Assembly (NCBI RefSeq): GCF_001598055.1
Contig: NZ_CP014844.1
Location: 372,001-436,000, forward strand
Origin: Cupriavidus nantongensis
Lineage (GTDB): Bacteria > Pseudomonadota > Gammaproteobacteria > Burkholderiales > Burkholderiaceae
Length of the DNA stretch: 64,000 nucleotides
Direction: 5' to 3'
In this document: one piece after another, positions 19,591 to 28,996 of the stretch
Position numbering within the stretch: position 1 is the first letter of the stretch
How the letters are laid out: every line of letters starts with the position of its first letter
Notes under the pieces: generated by a model
The model's input: the letters and a program-made list of their open reading frames with translations, nothing else
Database searches by the model: none
What the model was told of the DNA's origin: nothing
Position numbers and translations under genes: made by a program

Positions 19591-20606
19591 TCGAGATCCT
19601 TCGTCCGGGCGCGCTCGCCTCGGTGCAGGACCTGGGCCGTACCGGCTTCCGCCGTTTTGGCGTGGGCCGCTGCGGCGCCATGGACATGCTGGCGGTCGAA
19701 GTCGGCAACCGCCTGCTTGGCAATGCGCCCGGCTGCGCCGCCATCGAATTCACGCTGGGACGCGCCGCGGTGCGCTTCCATGCCGATATGCGCGTGGCGC
19801 TGGCCGGCGCCGAATGCGGCGCCAATCTTGACGGCATGCCGGTGTGGTCGTGGCATGCGTTCGACGCGCACAAGGGCGAAACGCTGACGCTGCCGTCGAC
19901 GCGCGGCGGCACGCGCGTGTACCTGTGCGTGGCGGGCGGCATTGCGGTCGAGCCGGTGATGGGTTCGCGCAGCACCGACCTGAAGTCGGGCTTCGGCGGG
20001 CTGGGCGGCCGCGCGCTGCAGGAGGGCGACCGCCTGCCCGCCGGACGCCCGGGGCTGGACGCCGAGACGGACTGGATCGGCGTGCAGGCGCCGGCGTGGG
20101 CGCTGCCCGCCGCGGTCGAAGGCAAGGCCACGGCGATCCGCATGCTGCCGGGGCCGGAATACGAGGATTTCGACGCGGCCGCGCAGGCCGCGCTGTGGCA
20201 GGCCGACTGGACCGTCACGCCCAACAGCAACCGCATGGGCCTGCGCCTGGCCGGCCCGGCGCTGGCGCGTCGCCCCGAGCGCAGCGCCGACCTGCTCTCG
20301 CACGGCGTGATGCCGGGCGTGATGCAGGTGCCGCCGGGCGGCCAGCCGATCGCGCTGATGGCCGATGCGCAGACCACCGGCGGCTATCCCAAGATCGGCG
20401 TGGTGATCGAAGCGGATTTGTGGCGGCTGGCGCAGGTGCCGCTGGGCGCGCCGGTGCGCTTCGTGCAGGTCACGCTGGCCCAGGCGCAGGCGGCGCAGGA
20501 TGAGCTGGCACGCTACCTGCGGCAGATCGGGCAGGCGCTGCAGTGGCAGGGCGATGGCATGCCCATTGCCGCGCGGCGGCGTACCCGCACGCGGGCCGCA
20601 GCGTAA
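19587..20606 (+). CDS. pxpC: 5-oxoprolinase subunit PxpC (KipA-like)
   Basis: 339 residues of the biotin-dependent-carboxylase-like/KipA family, beginning with [15 protein letters not shown] and carrying the conserved [16 protein letters not shown] and GGYPKIGVV segments. It pairs with PxpB, and the heteromer activates 5-oxoproline with ATP. The start is a GTG overlapping the pxpB stop. Cyclophilin-like folds are known in the family; no transport or kinase-inhibitor function is suggested by this context. Confidence 0.93.
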   Translation: MIEILRPGALASVQDLGRTGFRRFGVGRCGAMDMLAVEVGNRLLGNAPGCAAIEFTLGRAAVRFHADMRVALAGAECGANLDGMPVWSWHAFDAHKGETLTLPSTRGGTRVYLCVAGGIAVEPVMGSRSTDLKSGFGGLGGRALQEGDRLPAGRPGLDAETDWIGVQAPAWALPAAVEGKATAIRMLPGPEYEDFDAAAQAALWQADWTVTPNSNRMGLRLAGPALARRPERSADLLSHGVMPGVMQVPPGGQPIALMADAQTTGGYPKIGVVIEADLWRLAQVPLGAPVRFVQVTLAQAQAAQDELARYLRQIGQALQWQGDGMPIAARRRTRTRAAA

Positions 20607-20641
20607 GAGAAGGCGCCTGGGCGCCGCACAGGAGAATGGCA

Positions 20642-21382
20642 ATGCAGATCGATTTGAACGCGGATCTTGGCGAAGGCTGTGGCAATGACGAGGCGCTGCT
20701 GGCGCTGATCAGCTCGGCCAATATCGCCTGCGGCTGGCACGCGGGCGACGCCGCCACCATGGTGCAGACGGTGAAGTGGGCGCTGGCGCATGGCGTGGCA
20801 ATCGGCGCGCACCCGAGCTACCCGGACCGCGAGAACTTCGGCCGCACCGAGATGCAGCGCGACCCGGAACACGTCTACGCCGACGTGCTGTACCAGATCG
20901 GCGCGCTCGCCGCGATCGTGCGCGCGCAGGGCGGGGTGCTGCACCACGTCAAGCCGCATGGCGCGCTGTACAACCAGGCCGTGCGCGACCCGGCGCTGGC
21001 GCGCGCGATCGTGCGCGCGGTGCGCGACTTCGACGCCGACCTGGTGTTCTTCGGCCTGGCCGGCAGCCAGATGATCGACGTGGCGAAGGAGGCCGGCCTG
21101 CGCGTCAGGCAGGAGGTCTTTGCCGACCGCGGCTACAACCCCGATGGCACGCTGGTCAAGCGCGGCACGCCGGGCGCGCTGCACGAGGACGAGGAAGTCG
21201 CGCTGGACCAGACCCTGACCATGGTGCGCGAGCGGCGCGTGCGCGCCATCGACGGCAGCTGGGTACCGATTCAGGCCGAAACCGTGTGTCTGCACGGCGA
21301 CGGCGCCCACGCGCTGGCCTTCGCGCGTCGCATCCGGGAACGGCTGGGCGCTGAAGGCATCGCGATCCGCGCCGGCGACTGA
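20642..21382 (+). CDS. pxpA: 5-oxoprolinase subunit PxpA (LamB/YcsF family)
   Basis: 246 residues beginning [14 protein letters not shown], the family hallmark, with [25 protein letters not shown] and [11 protein letters not shown]. PxpA is the hydrolase-like subunit with a TIM-barrel-type fold that completes 5-oxoprolinase. A CAGGAG box lies shortly before the ATG at 20642, which is chosen over the longer open frame. All three subunits are contiguous and complete. Confidence 0.95.
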   Translation: MQIDLNADLGEGCGNDEALLALISSANIACGWHAGDAATMVQTVKWALAHGVAIGAHPSYPDRENFGRTEMQRDPEHVYADVLYQIGALAAIVRAQGGVLHHVKPHGALYNQAVRDPALARAIVRAVRDFDADLVFFGLAGSQMIDVAKEAGLRVRQEVFADRGYNPDGTLVKRGTPGALHEDEEVALDQTLTMVRERRVRAIDGSWVPIQAETVCLHGDGAHALAFARRIRERLGAEGIAIRAGD

Positions 21383-21489
21383 GCGCGTTCGCGCGCCTTC
21401 ACGCCGGCATTTCCCCCACGCGGCCTGCCCCGTCACGCGTCACGACGGCTGCTGTCCGCGCGCCTTCGTTATCTTCGTTTGGTGTATCC

Positions 21490-22218
21490 ATGGAACAGGC
21501 AGTCAATCTCTGGCCCCTAGTCGGGGTCGGCGTCATCATCGTCGGCTTCGTGCTGCGCTTCAATCCCATGCTGGTGGTCGTACTCGCCGCGCTGGCCACC
21601 GGGCTGGCCGCGCCGATGCCGCTGATGCAGATCTTCTCCGCGATCGGCACCGCCTTCGTCAAGGCGCGCAACCTGCCGCTGATCATCCTGCTGCCGCTTG
21701 CGGTGATCGGCCTGCTGGAGCGCCACGGGCTGCGCGAGCATGCGCAGGCGTGGATCGCGCGCATTGCCTCGGCCACGGTCGGGCGCCTGCTGATCGTCTA
21801 CCTGGGCGTGCGCGAGCTGACCGCGGCGATCGGCCTGACCAGCCTCGGCGGCCATCCGCAGATGGTGCGCCCGCTGCTGGCGCCGATGGCCGAGGGTGCG
21901 GCCGAGAACCGCTTCGGCCACCTGCCCGAGCCGGTGCGCCAGCGCGTGCTGGCCTTCTGCGCCGCCACCGACAACGTCGGCCTGTTCTTCGGCGAGGACA
22001 TCTTCGTCGCATTCGGCGCGATCGCGCTGATGCATACCTTCCTGCTGTCGTCGAACATCGAGGTCGAGCCGCTGCATATCGCCGTGTGGGGCATCCCCAC
22101 CGCGATCTGCGCCTTCCTGATCCATGCCGTGCGCCTGAAGCGCCTGGACGGCTGGCTCGAGCGCGAGCTGGGCGGCAAAGCTGCCAGCGCCGCGGTGCCG
22201 GCCAAGAGCGCCGAGTAA
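21490..22218 (+). CDS. DUF969 membrane protein, putative 5-oxoproline transporter subunit
   Basis: 242 residues with about six hydrophobic segments, starting WPLVGVGVIIVGFVLRFNPMLVV. Matches DUF969 features such as LPLIILLPLAVIGLLERHGL, RELTAAIGLTSLGGHPQMVRPL and DNVGLFFGEDIF. DUF969 and DUF979 proteins are usually encoded side by side and often beside pxpABC or pcp. Together they resemble split halves of an ion-driven permease, so uptake of pyroglutamate is the best guess; no direct evidence is visible. It is 107 bases from pxpA and 10 bases from the next gene. Confidence 0.85.
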   Translation: MEQAVNLWPLVGVGVIIVGFVLRFNPMLVVVLAALATGLAAPMPLMQIFSAIGTAFVKARNLPLIILLPLAVIGLLERHGLREHAQAWIARIASATVGRLLIVYLGVRELTAAIGLTSLGGHPQMVRPLLAPMAEGAAENRFGHLPEPVRQRVLAFCAATDNVGLFFGEDIFVAFGAIALMHTFLLSSNIEVEPLHIAVWGIPTAICAFLIHAVRLKRLDGWLERELGGKAASAAVPAKSAE

Positions 22219-22228
22219 GGAGCACGCC

Positions 22229-23179
22229 ATGATCATTTCGATCGAATACCTGTACTGGCTCGCCGGCCTGGTGCTGGCCATCACCGCGCTGATGACCTTC
22301 ACCGACCGCGCGCATCCGCGCCGCCTCAGCACCGGCCTGTTCTGGCTGCTGTACGCGATCGTGTTCCTGGCCGGCGATCGGCTGCCGCCGGCAGCGGTCG
22401 GCATCGGCGCGGTCGTGATGGCGCTGATTGCGGGCTTCGGCGGCGTCGGCCACGGCAAGCACGAAAGCCTGCCCGAGGCCGAACGCCGTGCCAGTGCCAG
22501 CCGCCTCGGCAACAAGCTGTTCATCCCGGCGCTGCTGATCCCGCTGGTGACCGTGATCGGCACCATGTTGTTCAAGGATGTCAGGATCGCCGGCGTGCCG
22601 CTGCTCGATCCCAAGAACGTGACCTTCGTTTCGCTGGGGATCGGCTGCCTGATCTCGCTGGCGGTGGTGTGCTGGCTCACGCGCGACACCGTGGCGCAGG
22701 GCCTGCGCGAGTCGCGCCGGCTGACCGAGTCGCTGGGCTGGGCGCTGGTGCTGCCGCAGATGCTGGCGATGCTGGGGCTGGTGTTTGCCGACGCCGGCGT
22801 GGGCAAGGCCGTGGCCCACCTGACCACCGCCTATATCAACCTGGACTACAAGCTGGTCGCGGTGGCGGTCTATTGCGTCGGCATGGCGCTGTTCACGGTG
22901 ATCATGGGCAATGGCTTCGCCGCCTTCCCGGTGATGACCGGCGGCGTCGGCGTGCCCATCCTGGTCGGCATGTTCGGCGGCAATCCGGCGGTGATGGCGG
23001 CGATCGGCATGTTCTCTGGCTATTGCGGCACGCTGATGACGCCGATGGCGGCCAACTTCAATATCGTGCCGGCGGCGCTGCTGGAACTCGACGACAAGAA
23101 CGCCGTGATCCGCGCGCAGGTGCCAACCGCGCTGGCGATCCTGGCGGCCAATATCGTGCTGCTGTACTGGCTGATGTAA
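22229..23179 (+). CDS. DUF979 membrane protein, partner of the DUF969 protein
   Basis: 316 residues, about eight to ten hydrophobic segments. Typical DUF979 segments include EYLYWLAGLVLAITALMTF near the start, VFADAGVGKAVAHL, and the glycine-rich MGNGFAAFPVMTGGVGVPIL followed by GYCGTLMTPMAANFNIVP. It follows the DUF969 gene by 10 bases, with pcp 15 bases downstream. Membrane transport of 5-oxoproline or pyroglutamyl peptides is inferred from operon context only. Confidence 0.85.
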   Translation: MIISIEYLYWLAGLVLAITALMTFTDRAHPRRLSTGLFWLLYAIVFLAGDRLPPAAVGIGAVVMALIAGFGGVGHGKHESLPEAERRASASRLGNKLFIPALLIPLVTVIGTMLFKDVRIAGVPLLDPKNVTFVSLGIGCLISLAVVCWLTRDTVAQGLRESRRLTESLGWALVLPQMLAMLGLVFADAGVGKAVAHLTTAYINLDYKLVAVAVYCVGMALFTVIMGNGFAAFPVMTGGVGVPILVGMFGGNPAVMAAIGMFSGYCGTLMTPMAANFNIVPAALLELDDKNAVIRAQVPTALAILAANIVLLYWLM

Positions 23180-23194
23180 GCGCAGGAGACACCC

Positions 23195-23845
23195 ATGCCA
23201 ACCGTGCTGCTGACCGGCTTCGAGCCGTTCGAGGATGAACCGGTCAACCCGTCGTGGGAAGCCGTGCGCGCGCTCGACGGCGAGCGCGTCGGCGACGCCG
23301 TGATCGTCGCGCGCCAGCTGCCGTGCGTGTTCGGCGCGGCGATCGATGCGATCGGCGCACTGCTCGACGCGCTGCGGCCGACCGTGGTGATCGCCGTCGG
23401 CCAGGCCGGCGGGCGTGCCGAGATGTCGGTCGAACGCGTGGCGATCAATGTCGACGATGCGCGCATCGCCGACAATGCCGGCGCCCAGCCGATCGACACC
23501 GCCATCGTCGCCGACGGCCCGGCCGCCTACTTTGCCACGCTGCCGATCAAGGCGATGGTGCGCGACATGCGCGCCGCCGGCGTGCCGGCGTCGGTATCGC
23601 AGACCGCCGGCACCTTCGTCTGCAACCACGTGTTCTACGGGCTGATGCACCGGCTGGCGCGGCAGCCGGATGGCGCGGTGCGCGGCGGCTTTATCCACAT
23701 TCCGTATCTGCCCGAGCAGGCCGCGCGCCATCCGGGCCAGCCCAGCCTCGCGCACGAGACCCTGGTGAAGGGCTTGCGCACCGCGGTGGCGACGGCGCTG
23801 TCGACCCGCGCCGATGTGCGCGAGCAGGGCGGGCAGCTGCACTGA
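23195..23845 (+). CDS. pcp: pyroglutamyl-peptidase I
   Basis: 216 residues of the peptidase C15 family, which removes N-terminal pyroglutamate from peptides. The catalytic triad is present: Glu80 (GGRAEMSVE), Cys143 ([11 protein letters not shown]) and His168 ([10 protein letters not shown]). As the last gene of the pxp cluster it would supply the 5-oxoproline that PxpABC converts to glutamate, so the operon covers release, probable uptake and hydrolysis. A CAGGAG box precedes the ATG. Confidence 0.95.
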   Translation: MPTVLLTGFEPFEDEPVNPSWEAVRALDGERVGDAVIVARQLPCVFGAAIDAIGALLDALRPTVVIAVGQAGGRAEMSVERVAINVDDARIADNAGAQPIDTAIVADGPAAYFATLPIKAMVRDMRAAGVPASVSQTAGTFVCNHVFYGLMHRLARQPDGAVRGGFIHIPYLPEQAARHPGQPSLAHETLVKGLRTAVATALSTRADVREQGGQLH

Positions 23846-23848
23846 GCA

Positions 23849-23881
23849 CCGGCGCGCATGTCGGCGCGCAATCCGCGCCGG
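23849..23881. terminator. possible hairpin between convergent pcp and VanZ genes
   Basis: Complementary arms CCGGCGCG (23849-23856) and CGCGCCGG (23874-23881) with a 17-base loop lie between the two stop codons. There is no T-run on either side, so intrinsic termination is doubtful. Confidence 0.35.
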
Positions 23882-23882
23882 C

Positions 23883-25133
23883 TTACTCCTGCAGGTTGGC
23901 CGCGGCCGCCTCGCGGCGCGCCGCGGCTTTCTTCATCGCATGGCGGCGCAGGCTGACCTGTTCGAAGCGCCAGATCACATAGCAGAACGCCAGGAACGGC
24001 CACAGCCAGCCGAGCCACTGCGCCAGGCTGTTGAAGTGGATGAAGCGGCCCATGCGCCAGCCCTGCTCGGAGATCCACGCGTAGGGGTTGGACGGCAGCA
24101 CGTTGGTCAGCGCCACCAGCACGATCAGCGCCGCCATCGCCAGCACCGCGCGCAGCCAGCGCGGCAGGTACAGCAGCAGCGCCAGCACCAGCGAACTGGT
24201 CAACAGCGCGAAGCGCCCGCCCTCGGACAGCCAGACGAAGGCGCTTTCGGTCGGGAACTGCAGCTCGGCCGCGGTCGCCTTGAGCAGCAGCGCCGCCGCC
24301 AGCAGCCCGGCCAGGATGCGCAGCATCGGCGCGCTGCGGCGCATTGCGATCGAGGCGAACAGGCCGGTGCCGACCCAGCTGCTGGCGGTCACCAGCGATT
24401 CCAGCAACTGCTGGCTTTGCATGTCCTCGGGCCGCAGGCCGATATGGTCCTGCCACGCCTCCAGCTGCGGGAACACCATCTGCAGCACCTGCATCGGCCA
24501 GGATTCCGGGTCGGTCAGCCATTCGCGCACGATGCCGCCCATGCCGAACAGGTGCTCCTGCGGAAACACCTGCGCGAATGGCCACAGCAGCAGCAGGATG
24601 ATGGCGAAGCTGGCATGCGGCTCGAACCAGGCATGGCGCAGCCGCGTCAGGCGGCCGTCGTCGATCAGCGCGCGCGTGAACGGCGCCACCACGGCGCCGC
24701 CGAGCAGTGCCCCCAGCGCGTTGGTGATCAGGTCGATGTTGGACGAGATCCGGCTGGGCAGCCAGGTCTGGAAGGCCTCCATGCACGCCGACAGCAGGGC
24801 GCCGGCCACCAGCGCCACCAGCGTGGCGCGCCCGCCCGACACGCGCGGATGCAGCGACAGCACCACCAGTGCGCCGAACGGGAAATACCCCAGCACGTTG
24901 GTGAGCAGGTCGAAGTCGGTGATATAGCGCGGCTTGGGCGCGCTGACAAAGGCAAAGGGCGAGATGCCGTTGTCGATCCAGCCCGAGAACGGGTACAGGC
25001 TGGCGTAGATCACCAGCAGCGTGAAGCAGAGCAGCCCCACGCGCGCCAGCGGCGAGTGCTGCGGGGCGGTCGCGGGTGATGCTGGCACAGCCGCCGGCGG
25101 CGGCGCGGAGAGCGGCGGGGGAGCCGGCTCCAT
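23883..25133 (-). CDS. VanZ-family membrane protein
   Basis: 416 residues. After a Pro/Ala-rich N-terminus it has about ten hydrophobic helices. The first four or five form a VanZ-like unit (ITDFDLLTNVLGYFPFGALV, ACMEAFQTWLPSRISSNIDLITNALGA), where the E-x-x-Q-x-x-x-P-x-R-x-x-x-x-x-D pattern is the family signature. VanZ gives low-level teicoplanin resistance in enterococci, but the function of proteobacterial members is unknown. It is the last gene of a minus-strand run with a lipid ABC transporter (18 bases from the lipoprotein gene), so a cell-envelope role is likely. Confidence 0.82.
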   Translation of the reverse strand: MEPAPPPLSAPPPAAVPASPATAPQHSPLARVGLLCFTLLVIYASLYPFSGWIDNGISPFAFVSAPKPRYITDFDLLTNVLGYFPFGALVVLSLHPRVSGGRATLVALVAGALLSACMEAFQTWLPSRISSNIDLITNALGALLGGAVVAPFTRALIDDGRLTRLRHAWFEPHASFAIILLLLWPFAQVFPQEHLFGMGGIVREWLTDPESWPMQVLQMVFPQLEAWQDHIGLRPEDMQSQQLLESLVTASSWVGTGLFASIAMRRSAPMLRILAGLLAAALLLKATAAELQFPTESAFVWLSEGGRFALLTSSLVLALLLYLPRWLRAVLAMAALIVLVALTNVLPSNPYAWISEQGWRMGRFIHFNSLAQWLGWLWPFLAFCYVIWRFEQVSLRRHAMKKAAARREAAAANLQE

Positions 25134-25151
25134 GGCAAATCTCCTGTGGCT

Positions 25152-25814
25152 TTACTTTAGCTGCAGCGTGCTGATCCAGTCGAGCAGCGCGGCGATCACG
25201 GCATCGCTGGCTTCGGCCAGCGCCTTGACGCCGCCGGCACCGTCGGCGCTGGGCGCGGGGCGGCGCGCCTCGAAGGTCTGCTGGCCCAGCATGCCGTGCC
25301 GGTACACGGTGGCGCGCAGCCGCACCACGCCCGCGCTGGTGGTGGCGCTGTCGAACACCTGGTCGAACTCGAGCAGGTCGACCTTCAGCCCCGGCGCGCT
25401 GCTGTCGCCGGACCAGGCCAGCGTGCCGCGCGCGGCCACGGCCTCGCGCAGGCGTTCGTCGAACAAACGCGTGGGCGACATCACCCAGCGCTGCGTGGCA
25501 TAGGCCTGCAGGCGCTGCGCCTGCGCGTACTGCAGCCGGTAGAACAGCGCATTGCCTTCCAGCCAGTTGGGCCCGTCGGTCTGCGCCACGCGCAGTTTGG
25601 GCAACGGTGCGGGCGCAGGGTTCCCGCTGCCGGAGGCCGCGCTGGTGGCCGCGCTGGTGGCGACGGCCGGGCCCAGGTCATAGGTGATGGTCGGTTCGCC
25701 GCGGGTCAGCGCGCAGCCCGACAGCGCCAGGCCGGCGGAGAAAATCAGCAGGGCCGCGCGCAGGCGGGCGGGCGTGGAGCGCAGCAAGCGTGGCATCTCG
25801 GTCGCAGGGTTCAC
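25152..25814 (-). CDS. PqiC-like lipoprotein of a lipid-transport ABC system
   Basis: 220 residues. The lipobox LALSGC predicts lipidation at Cys34 after a basic and hydrophobic signal. The mature protein matches the ABC-type transport auxiliary/PqiC (DUF330) family: TITYDLGP near the start, LRVAQTDGPNWLEGNALFYRLQYA in the middle, and a C-terminal LLDWISTL helix. Such lipoproteins are outer-membrane-side partners of MCE proteins. It follows the MCE gene by 65 bases. Confidence 0.83.
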   Translation of the reverse strand: MNPATEMPRLLRSTPARLRAALLIFSAGLALSGCALTRGEPTITYDLGPAVATSAATSAASGSGNPAPAPLPKLRVAQTDGPNWLEGNALFYRLQYAQAQRLQAYATQRWVMSPTRLFDERLREAVAARGTLAWSGDSSAPGLKVDLLEFDQVFDSATTSAGVVRLRATVYRHGMLGQQTFEARRPAPSADGAGGVKALAEASDAVIAALLDWISTLQLK

Positions 25815-25879
25815 GGCGGATTCTCGCGGTTGGCGTTTGGCGTGATCGATGGGGCGGACTTTGTCGCAGGCCGGCCGCG

Positions 25880-26824
25880 TTACGGGGCCGCGCTGAAGCC
25901 CGGCTCGCCCGGCCCTGGCGTGGGCGCGGGCGCGCCGAACAGCACGCTGCTCGGGCTCTCGTTGAACTGGCCGGCGGCGCGCTCGAAGCTGCGCGCGGTC
26001 TGGCGCGCGTCGCGGGCCAGGCCATTGAGCTGCGGCAGGGTCTCTTCGCTGAAGGTGCCCGCCGCCGACTGCACCGACGCGGCCGCCCCCTGCAGGTCGC
26101 GCCCGACGCTGTCGACGGTGCGCATCACGGTGCCGTTGGGGTTGGCCAGCTCCTGCGTCAGGCGCCGGGTCGATTCCAGCGTCGCGTTCAGGTTCTCGGC
26201 CACTTTCGGCAGGCGCTGCGCCGCCGGCGCGAGCGAATCGGACAGGCGCGAATAGTCTTCGGCGGTCTTGCGCACCGAGCGGATCGCCGCCATCAGCTCG
26301 TCGCGGTTGGCGTCGCGGAACATGTCGTTGAGCGAGCCCATCAGGGTCTCGGCCTGGGTCAGCAGCGAGTCGCCGCGCTTTTCCAGTTCCTCGAAGAAGC
26401 CGGGCCGCATGGCGATGCGCGCCACCGCGCGTGGCGAGGTCGGCAGCGGCGGCGAGGCGGTGGTGCCGTCATGCGCGGCGGAGTCGTCGAGCTGCACGTA
26501 GGCGATCCCGGTCACGCCCTGGAAACCCAGCGTGGCGTAGGTGGTGCGCGTGATCGGCGTTTCGCGGTTGACGTTGACGCGCACGATGATCTGGCCCGGC
26601 ACCTGCGGATCGAACTTGATCGACTCGACCTTGCCCACCGCCAGTCCGCGGTACTTGACGTCGGCCTGCGGCCCGAGGCCGTTGACGGTCGAGCGGGTGA
26701 TCAGGTCGTACGGCACGCGCACCGCGTGGTCGCTGCTGAACCAGAAGATCGCGAACAGCACCAGCACGGCCAGGCCGATGGTGAACACGCCGGCGAGGAA
26801 GGCGTGGGACTTGTTTTCCATCAT
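25880..26824 (-). CDS. MlaD/MCE-family substrate-binding protein
   Basis: 314 residues. One N-terminal membrane helix (FLAGVFTIGLAVLVLFAIFW) precedes an MCE domain (about 38-118: YDLITRSTVNGLGPQADVKYRG and IAYVQLDD), followed by a long helical region rich in Leu/Ala/Arg. MCE proteins form periplasmic rings that carry lipids between membranes. The ATG overlaps the stop codon of the upstream ATPase gene (ATGA), so their synthesis is coupled. The length resembles single-domain MCE proteins with a helical tail rather than LetB or PqiB. Confidence 0.88.
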   Translation of the reverse strand: MMENKSHAFLAGVFTIGLAVLVLFAIFWFSSDHAVRVPYDLITRSTVNGLGPQADVKYRGLAVGKVESIKFDPQVPGQIIVRVNVNRETPITRTTYATLGFQGVTGIAYVQLDDSAAHDGTTASPPLPTSPRAVARIAMRPGFFEELEKRGDSLLTQAETLMGSLNDMFRDANRDELMAAIRSVRKTAEDYSRLSDSLAPAAQRLPKVAENLNATLESTRRLTQELANPNGTVMRTVDSVGRDLQGAAASVQSAAGTFSEETLPQLNGLARDARQTARSFERAAGQFNESPSSVLFGAPAPTPGPGEPGFSAAP

Positions 26825-27681
26825 GCTTCTCCAGGGGGCGGCGCCGCGGGCTGCCCGCTCCGGGGCAGCGCCTGCAGGGCGCGCTGGGCGCGCTCGCCCA
26901 GGAAATACTCGCGGATGAAGGGATGGTCCACCTCCACCACTTGCGCAATCGGCGCGGCCGCGATCACCTTGTGGTCGGCCAGCACCGCGACGCGGTCGGA
27001 CAGCGCCACCAGCGTGTCGAGGTCGTGCGTGATCATCACCACGGTCAGGCCCAGCTCGCGGCGCAGCTCGCGGATCAGCGCGACGTAGTCGTCGGACGCC
27101 ATCGGGTCCAGGCCGGCCGTGGGCTCGTCCAGGAACAGCAGCTCGGGTTCCAGCGACAGCGCGCGCGCCAGCGCCACGCGCTTGATCATGCCGCCCGACA
27201 GGTCCGCCGGCATCTTGTCGGCATCGCGCGCCGACAGCCCCACCAGCTGCAGCTTGAGCAGCGCCGCCTGGCAGATCAGGTTGTCGGGCAGCGCGCGCAG
27301 CTCGCGCAGCGGCAGCGCGATATTGTCGATCACCGACAGCGCCGAGAACAGCGCGCCGCGCTGGAACTGCAGGCCCCAGCGGCTGCGCAGCGCCTGCAGC
27401 TGTGCCGGCCGCAGCCGCGCCGGATCTTCGCCGAACACCTTGATGGTGCCCGAGGTGGGGCGCTCCAGCCCGACGATCTGGCGCAGCAGCACGGTCTTGC
27501 CGCTGCCCGAGCCGCCGACGATCGACAGCACCTCGCCGCGGTACACGTCGAGATCCACGTGGTCGTGCACCACCGCCTTGCCGAAGCGCTTGACCAGGTC
27601 GCGCACCTCGATCACCGGGGTGCGCTCCGGCGCGGGTTGCGGCGCGCGTGGCCGGGTCGGATTCTCTTGTGCCGCGTTCAC
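26821..27681 (-). CDS. ABC transporter ATP-binding protein, MlaF-like
   Basis: 286 residues. Walker A GGSGSGKT, signature LSGGMIKRVALAR and Walker B LLFLDEPTAGLDP are intact, and the FQRGALFSALSVIDNIALP segment is typical of MlaF/Mkl-type ATPases. The start is a GTG overlapping the permease stop (GTGA). It energises the permease encoded just upstream and works with the MCE protein downstream. The C-terminal 15 residues are Pro/Ala-rich. Confidence 0.92.
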   Translation of the reverse strand: MNAAQENPTRPRAPQPAPERTPVIEVRDLVKRFGKAVVHDHVDLDVYRGEVLSIVGGSGSGKTVLLRQIVGLERPTSGTIKVFGEDPARLRPAQLQALRSRWGLQFQRGALFSALSVIDNIALPLRELRALPDNLICQAALLKLQLVGLSARDADKMPADLSGGMIKRVALARALSLEPELLFLDEPTAGLDPMASDDYVALIRELRRELGLTVVMITHDLDTLVALSDRVAVLADHKVIAAAPIAQVVEVDHPFIREYFLGERAQRALQALPRSGQPAAPPPGEA

Positions 27682-28808
27682 AGGCCCACGTCCTTGAACA
27701 GGATGGCGAAGATCGCGTCGGCCAGGATCACGATGGTGATCGCGGTCACCACCGAGGCGGTGGTGCCTTCGCCCAGGCTCTGGGTGTTGGGCTTGATGCG
27801 CAGCCCGAAGTGGCACGCAGTCAGCGCGATCAGGATGCCGAACACCACGCCCTTGCCCAGCCCCAGCCACAGGTTGGCCACCGGCACCGCATCGGGCAGC
27901 TCGCGCAGGAAGAAGGTGGCGCTGATGCCCAGCTGCATGCGCGCGGCCAGCATGCCGCCGGCCAGCGCCATCACGTCGGTCCATGCCACCAGCAGCGGCA
28001 TGGCGATGGCCAGCGCGATCACGCGCGGCATGATCAGCCGGAAGCCGTGCGAGATGCCCATCACGCGCATCGCGTCCAGCTCCTCGGTCACGCGCATCAC
28101 GCCGATCTGCGCGGTGATGGCCGAGCCCGAGCGCCCCGCGATCAGGATCGCGGCAAGCACTGGCCCCAGTTCGCGGATCACGGCCATGCCCAGGATATTG
28201 ACGATGAAGGTGCTGGCGCCGAAGGTGCGCAGCTGGTTGGCCGACAGGTACGACAGCACGATGCCGATCAGGAAGCCGACCAGCGCCGTGATCCCCAGCG
28301 CCTTGTAGCCGACGTTGTAGATATTGGCCGAGATCTCGCGCCACGGGCCGCGCTGCGGCATGCGCGCGAAGCGCAGCAGGTCGAACGCCAGCTGGCCCAG
28401 CATGGTGATGCCGTTGCCCAGCTGCGCGCCGAACGACAGCACGTTGGCGCCGAACAGCATGACCGGGTTGAAGCGGTCCACCATGTGCTTTTTCCAGCCC
28501 TCGTCGTGCACCGCGGCGATGCGCTCGAACACCCGGCGCTGGCCCTCGCTGGCCTCGAGCCGTTGCGGCAGCGCGCCGTTCCAGGCCTGCCACAGCAGCT
28601 GCCCGCCGATATGGTCGAGGCGCTCGACGCCGGCCAGCGACCATTGCGCGTGATCCGGGGCCTGCGCCAGCTCGTGCAGCTGCGCGCGCAGCTGCCGCGC
28701 CTGGCGGCAGCCGGCCAGCGCGAGCGCGGTCCAGTCGCCACGCAGCTGTACGCTGACGGTTCCGTCCCCGCGCGTGATCTGGAAGTCTGGCGTCGTCTGG
28801 CGTTCCAA
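27678..28808 (-). CDS. MlaE-family permease with N-terminal STAS-like domain
   Basis: 376 residues. The first 95 or so form a STAS-like domain (VSVQLRGDWTALALAGCRQ, WSLAGVERLDHIGGQLL), comparable to MlaB. The rest is an MlaE permease of about five helices with the GPVLAAILIAGRSGSAITAQIG and EELDAMRVMGI elements. The fusion replaces the separate MlaB subunit found in Enterobacteria. It is the first gene of the minus-strand lipid-transport cluster and divergent from birA, with a TAGAAT -10-like box at 28842-28837. Confidence 0.92.
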   Translation of the reverse strand: MERQTTPDFQITRGDGTVSVQLRGDWTALALAGCRQARQLRAQLHELAQAPDHAQWSLAGVERLDHIGGQLLWQAWNGALPQRLEASEGQRRVFERIAAVHDEGWKKHMVDRFNPVMLFGANVLSFGAQLGNGITMLGQLAFDLLRFARMPQRGPWREISANIYNVGYKALGITALVGFLIGIVLSYLSANQLRTFGASTFIVNILGMAVIRELGPVLAAILIAGRSGSAITAQIGVMRVTEELDAMRVMGISHGFRLIMPRVIALAIAMPLLVAWTDVMALAGGMLAARMQLGISATFFLRELPDAVPVANLWLGLGKGVVFGILIALTACHFGLRIKPNTQSLGEGTTASVVTAITIVILADAIFAILFKDVGL

Positions 28809-28836
28809 GGGCTAGCGATGTGATGGCCGAGTCTCG

Positions 28837-28912
28837 ATTCTAAGCCACGCGCCCGGCTGGCGCGACCGCGCCGTGCCCGGCCGCATGCCCCGGCGCGCGG
28901 CACGGCTACAAT
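28837..28912. promoter_or_regulatory. divergent -10 boxes between the MlaE-like gene and birA
   Basis: TAGAAT (minus strand, 28842 down to 28837) lies 29 bases before the permease start and TACAAT (plus strand, 28907-28912) lies 85 bases before birA. Neither has a consensus -35 at 16-18 bases, so both calls depend on the -10 hexamers and location. Confidence 0.4.
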
Positions 28913-28996
28913 GCGGCATCTGCCGCAGGCACGGGTTATGGCCCGGATCCAGCCTGTGCCGACCGCGATCCCGCCCATCCCCATCCATTGCCGCGC

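Noticed and set aside
23883..25079. Plus-strand open frame across the VanZ gene
   Set aside because: Gln/Arg/His-rich shadow of a hydrophobic membrane-protein gene.
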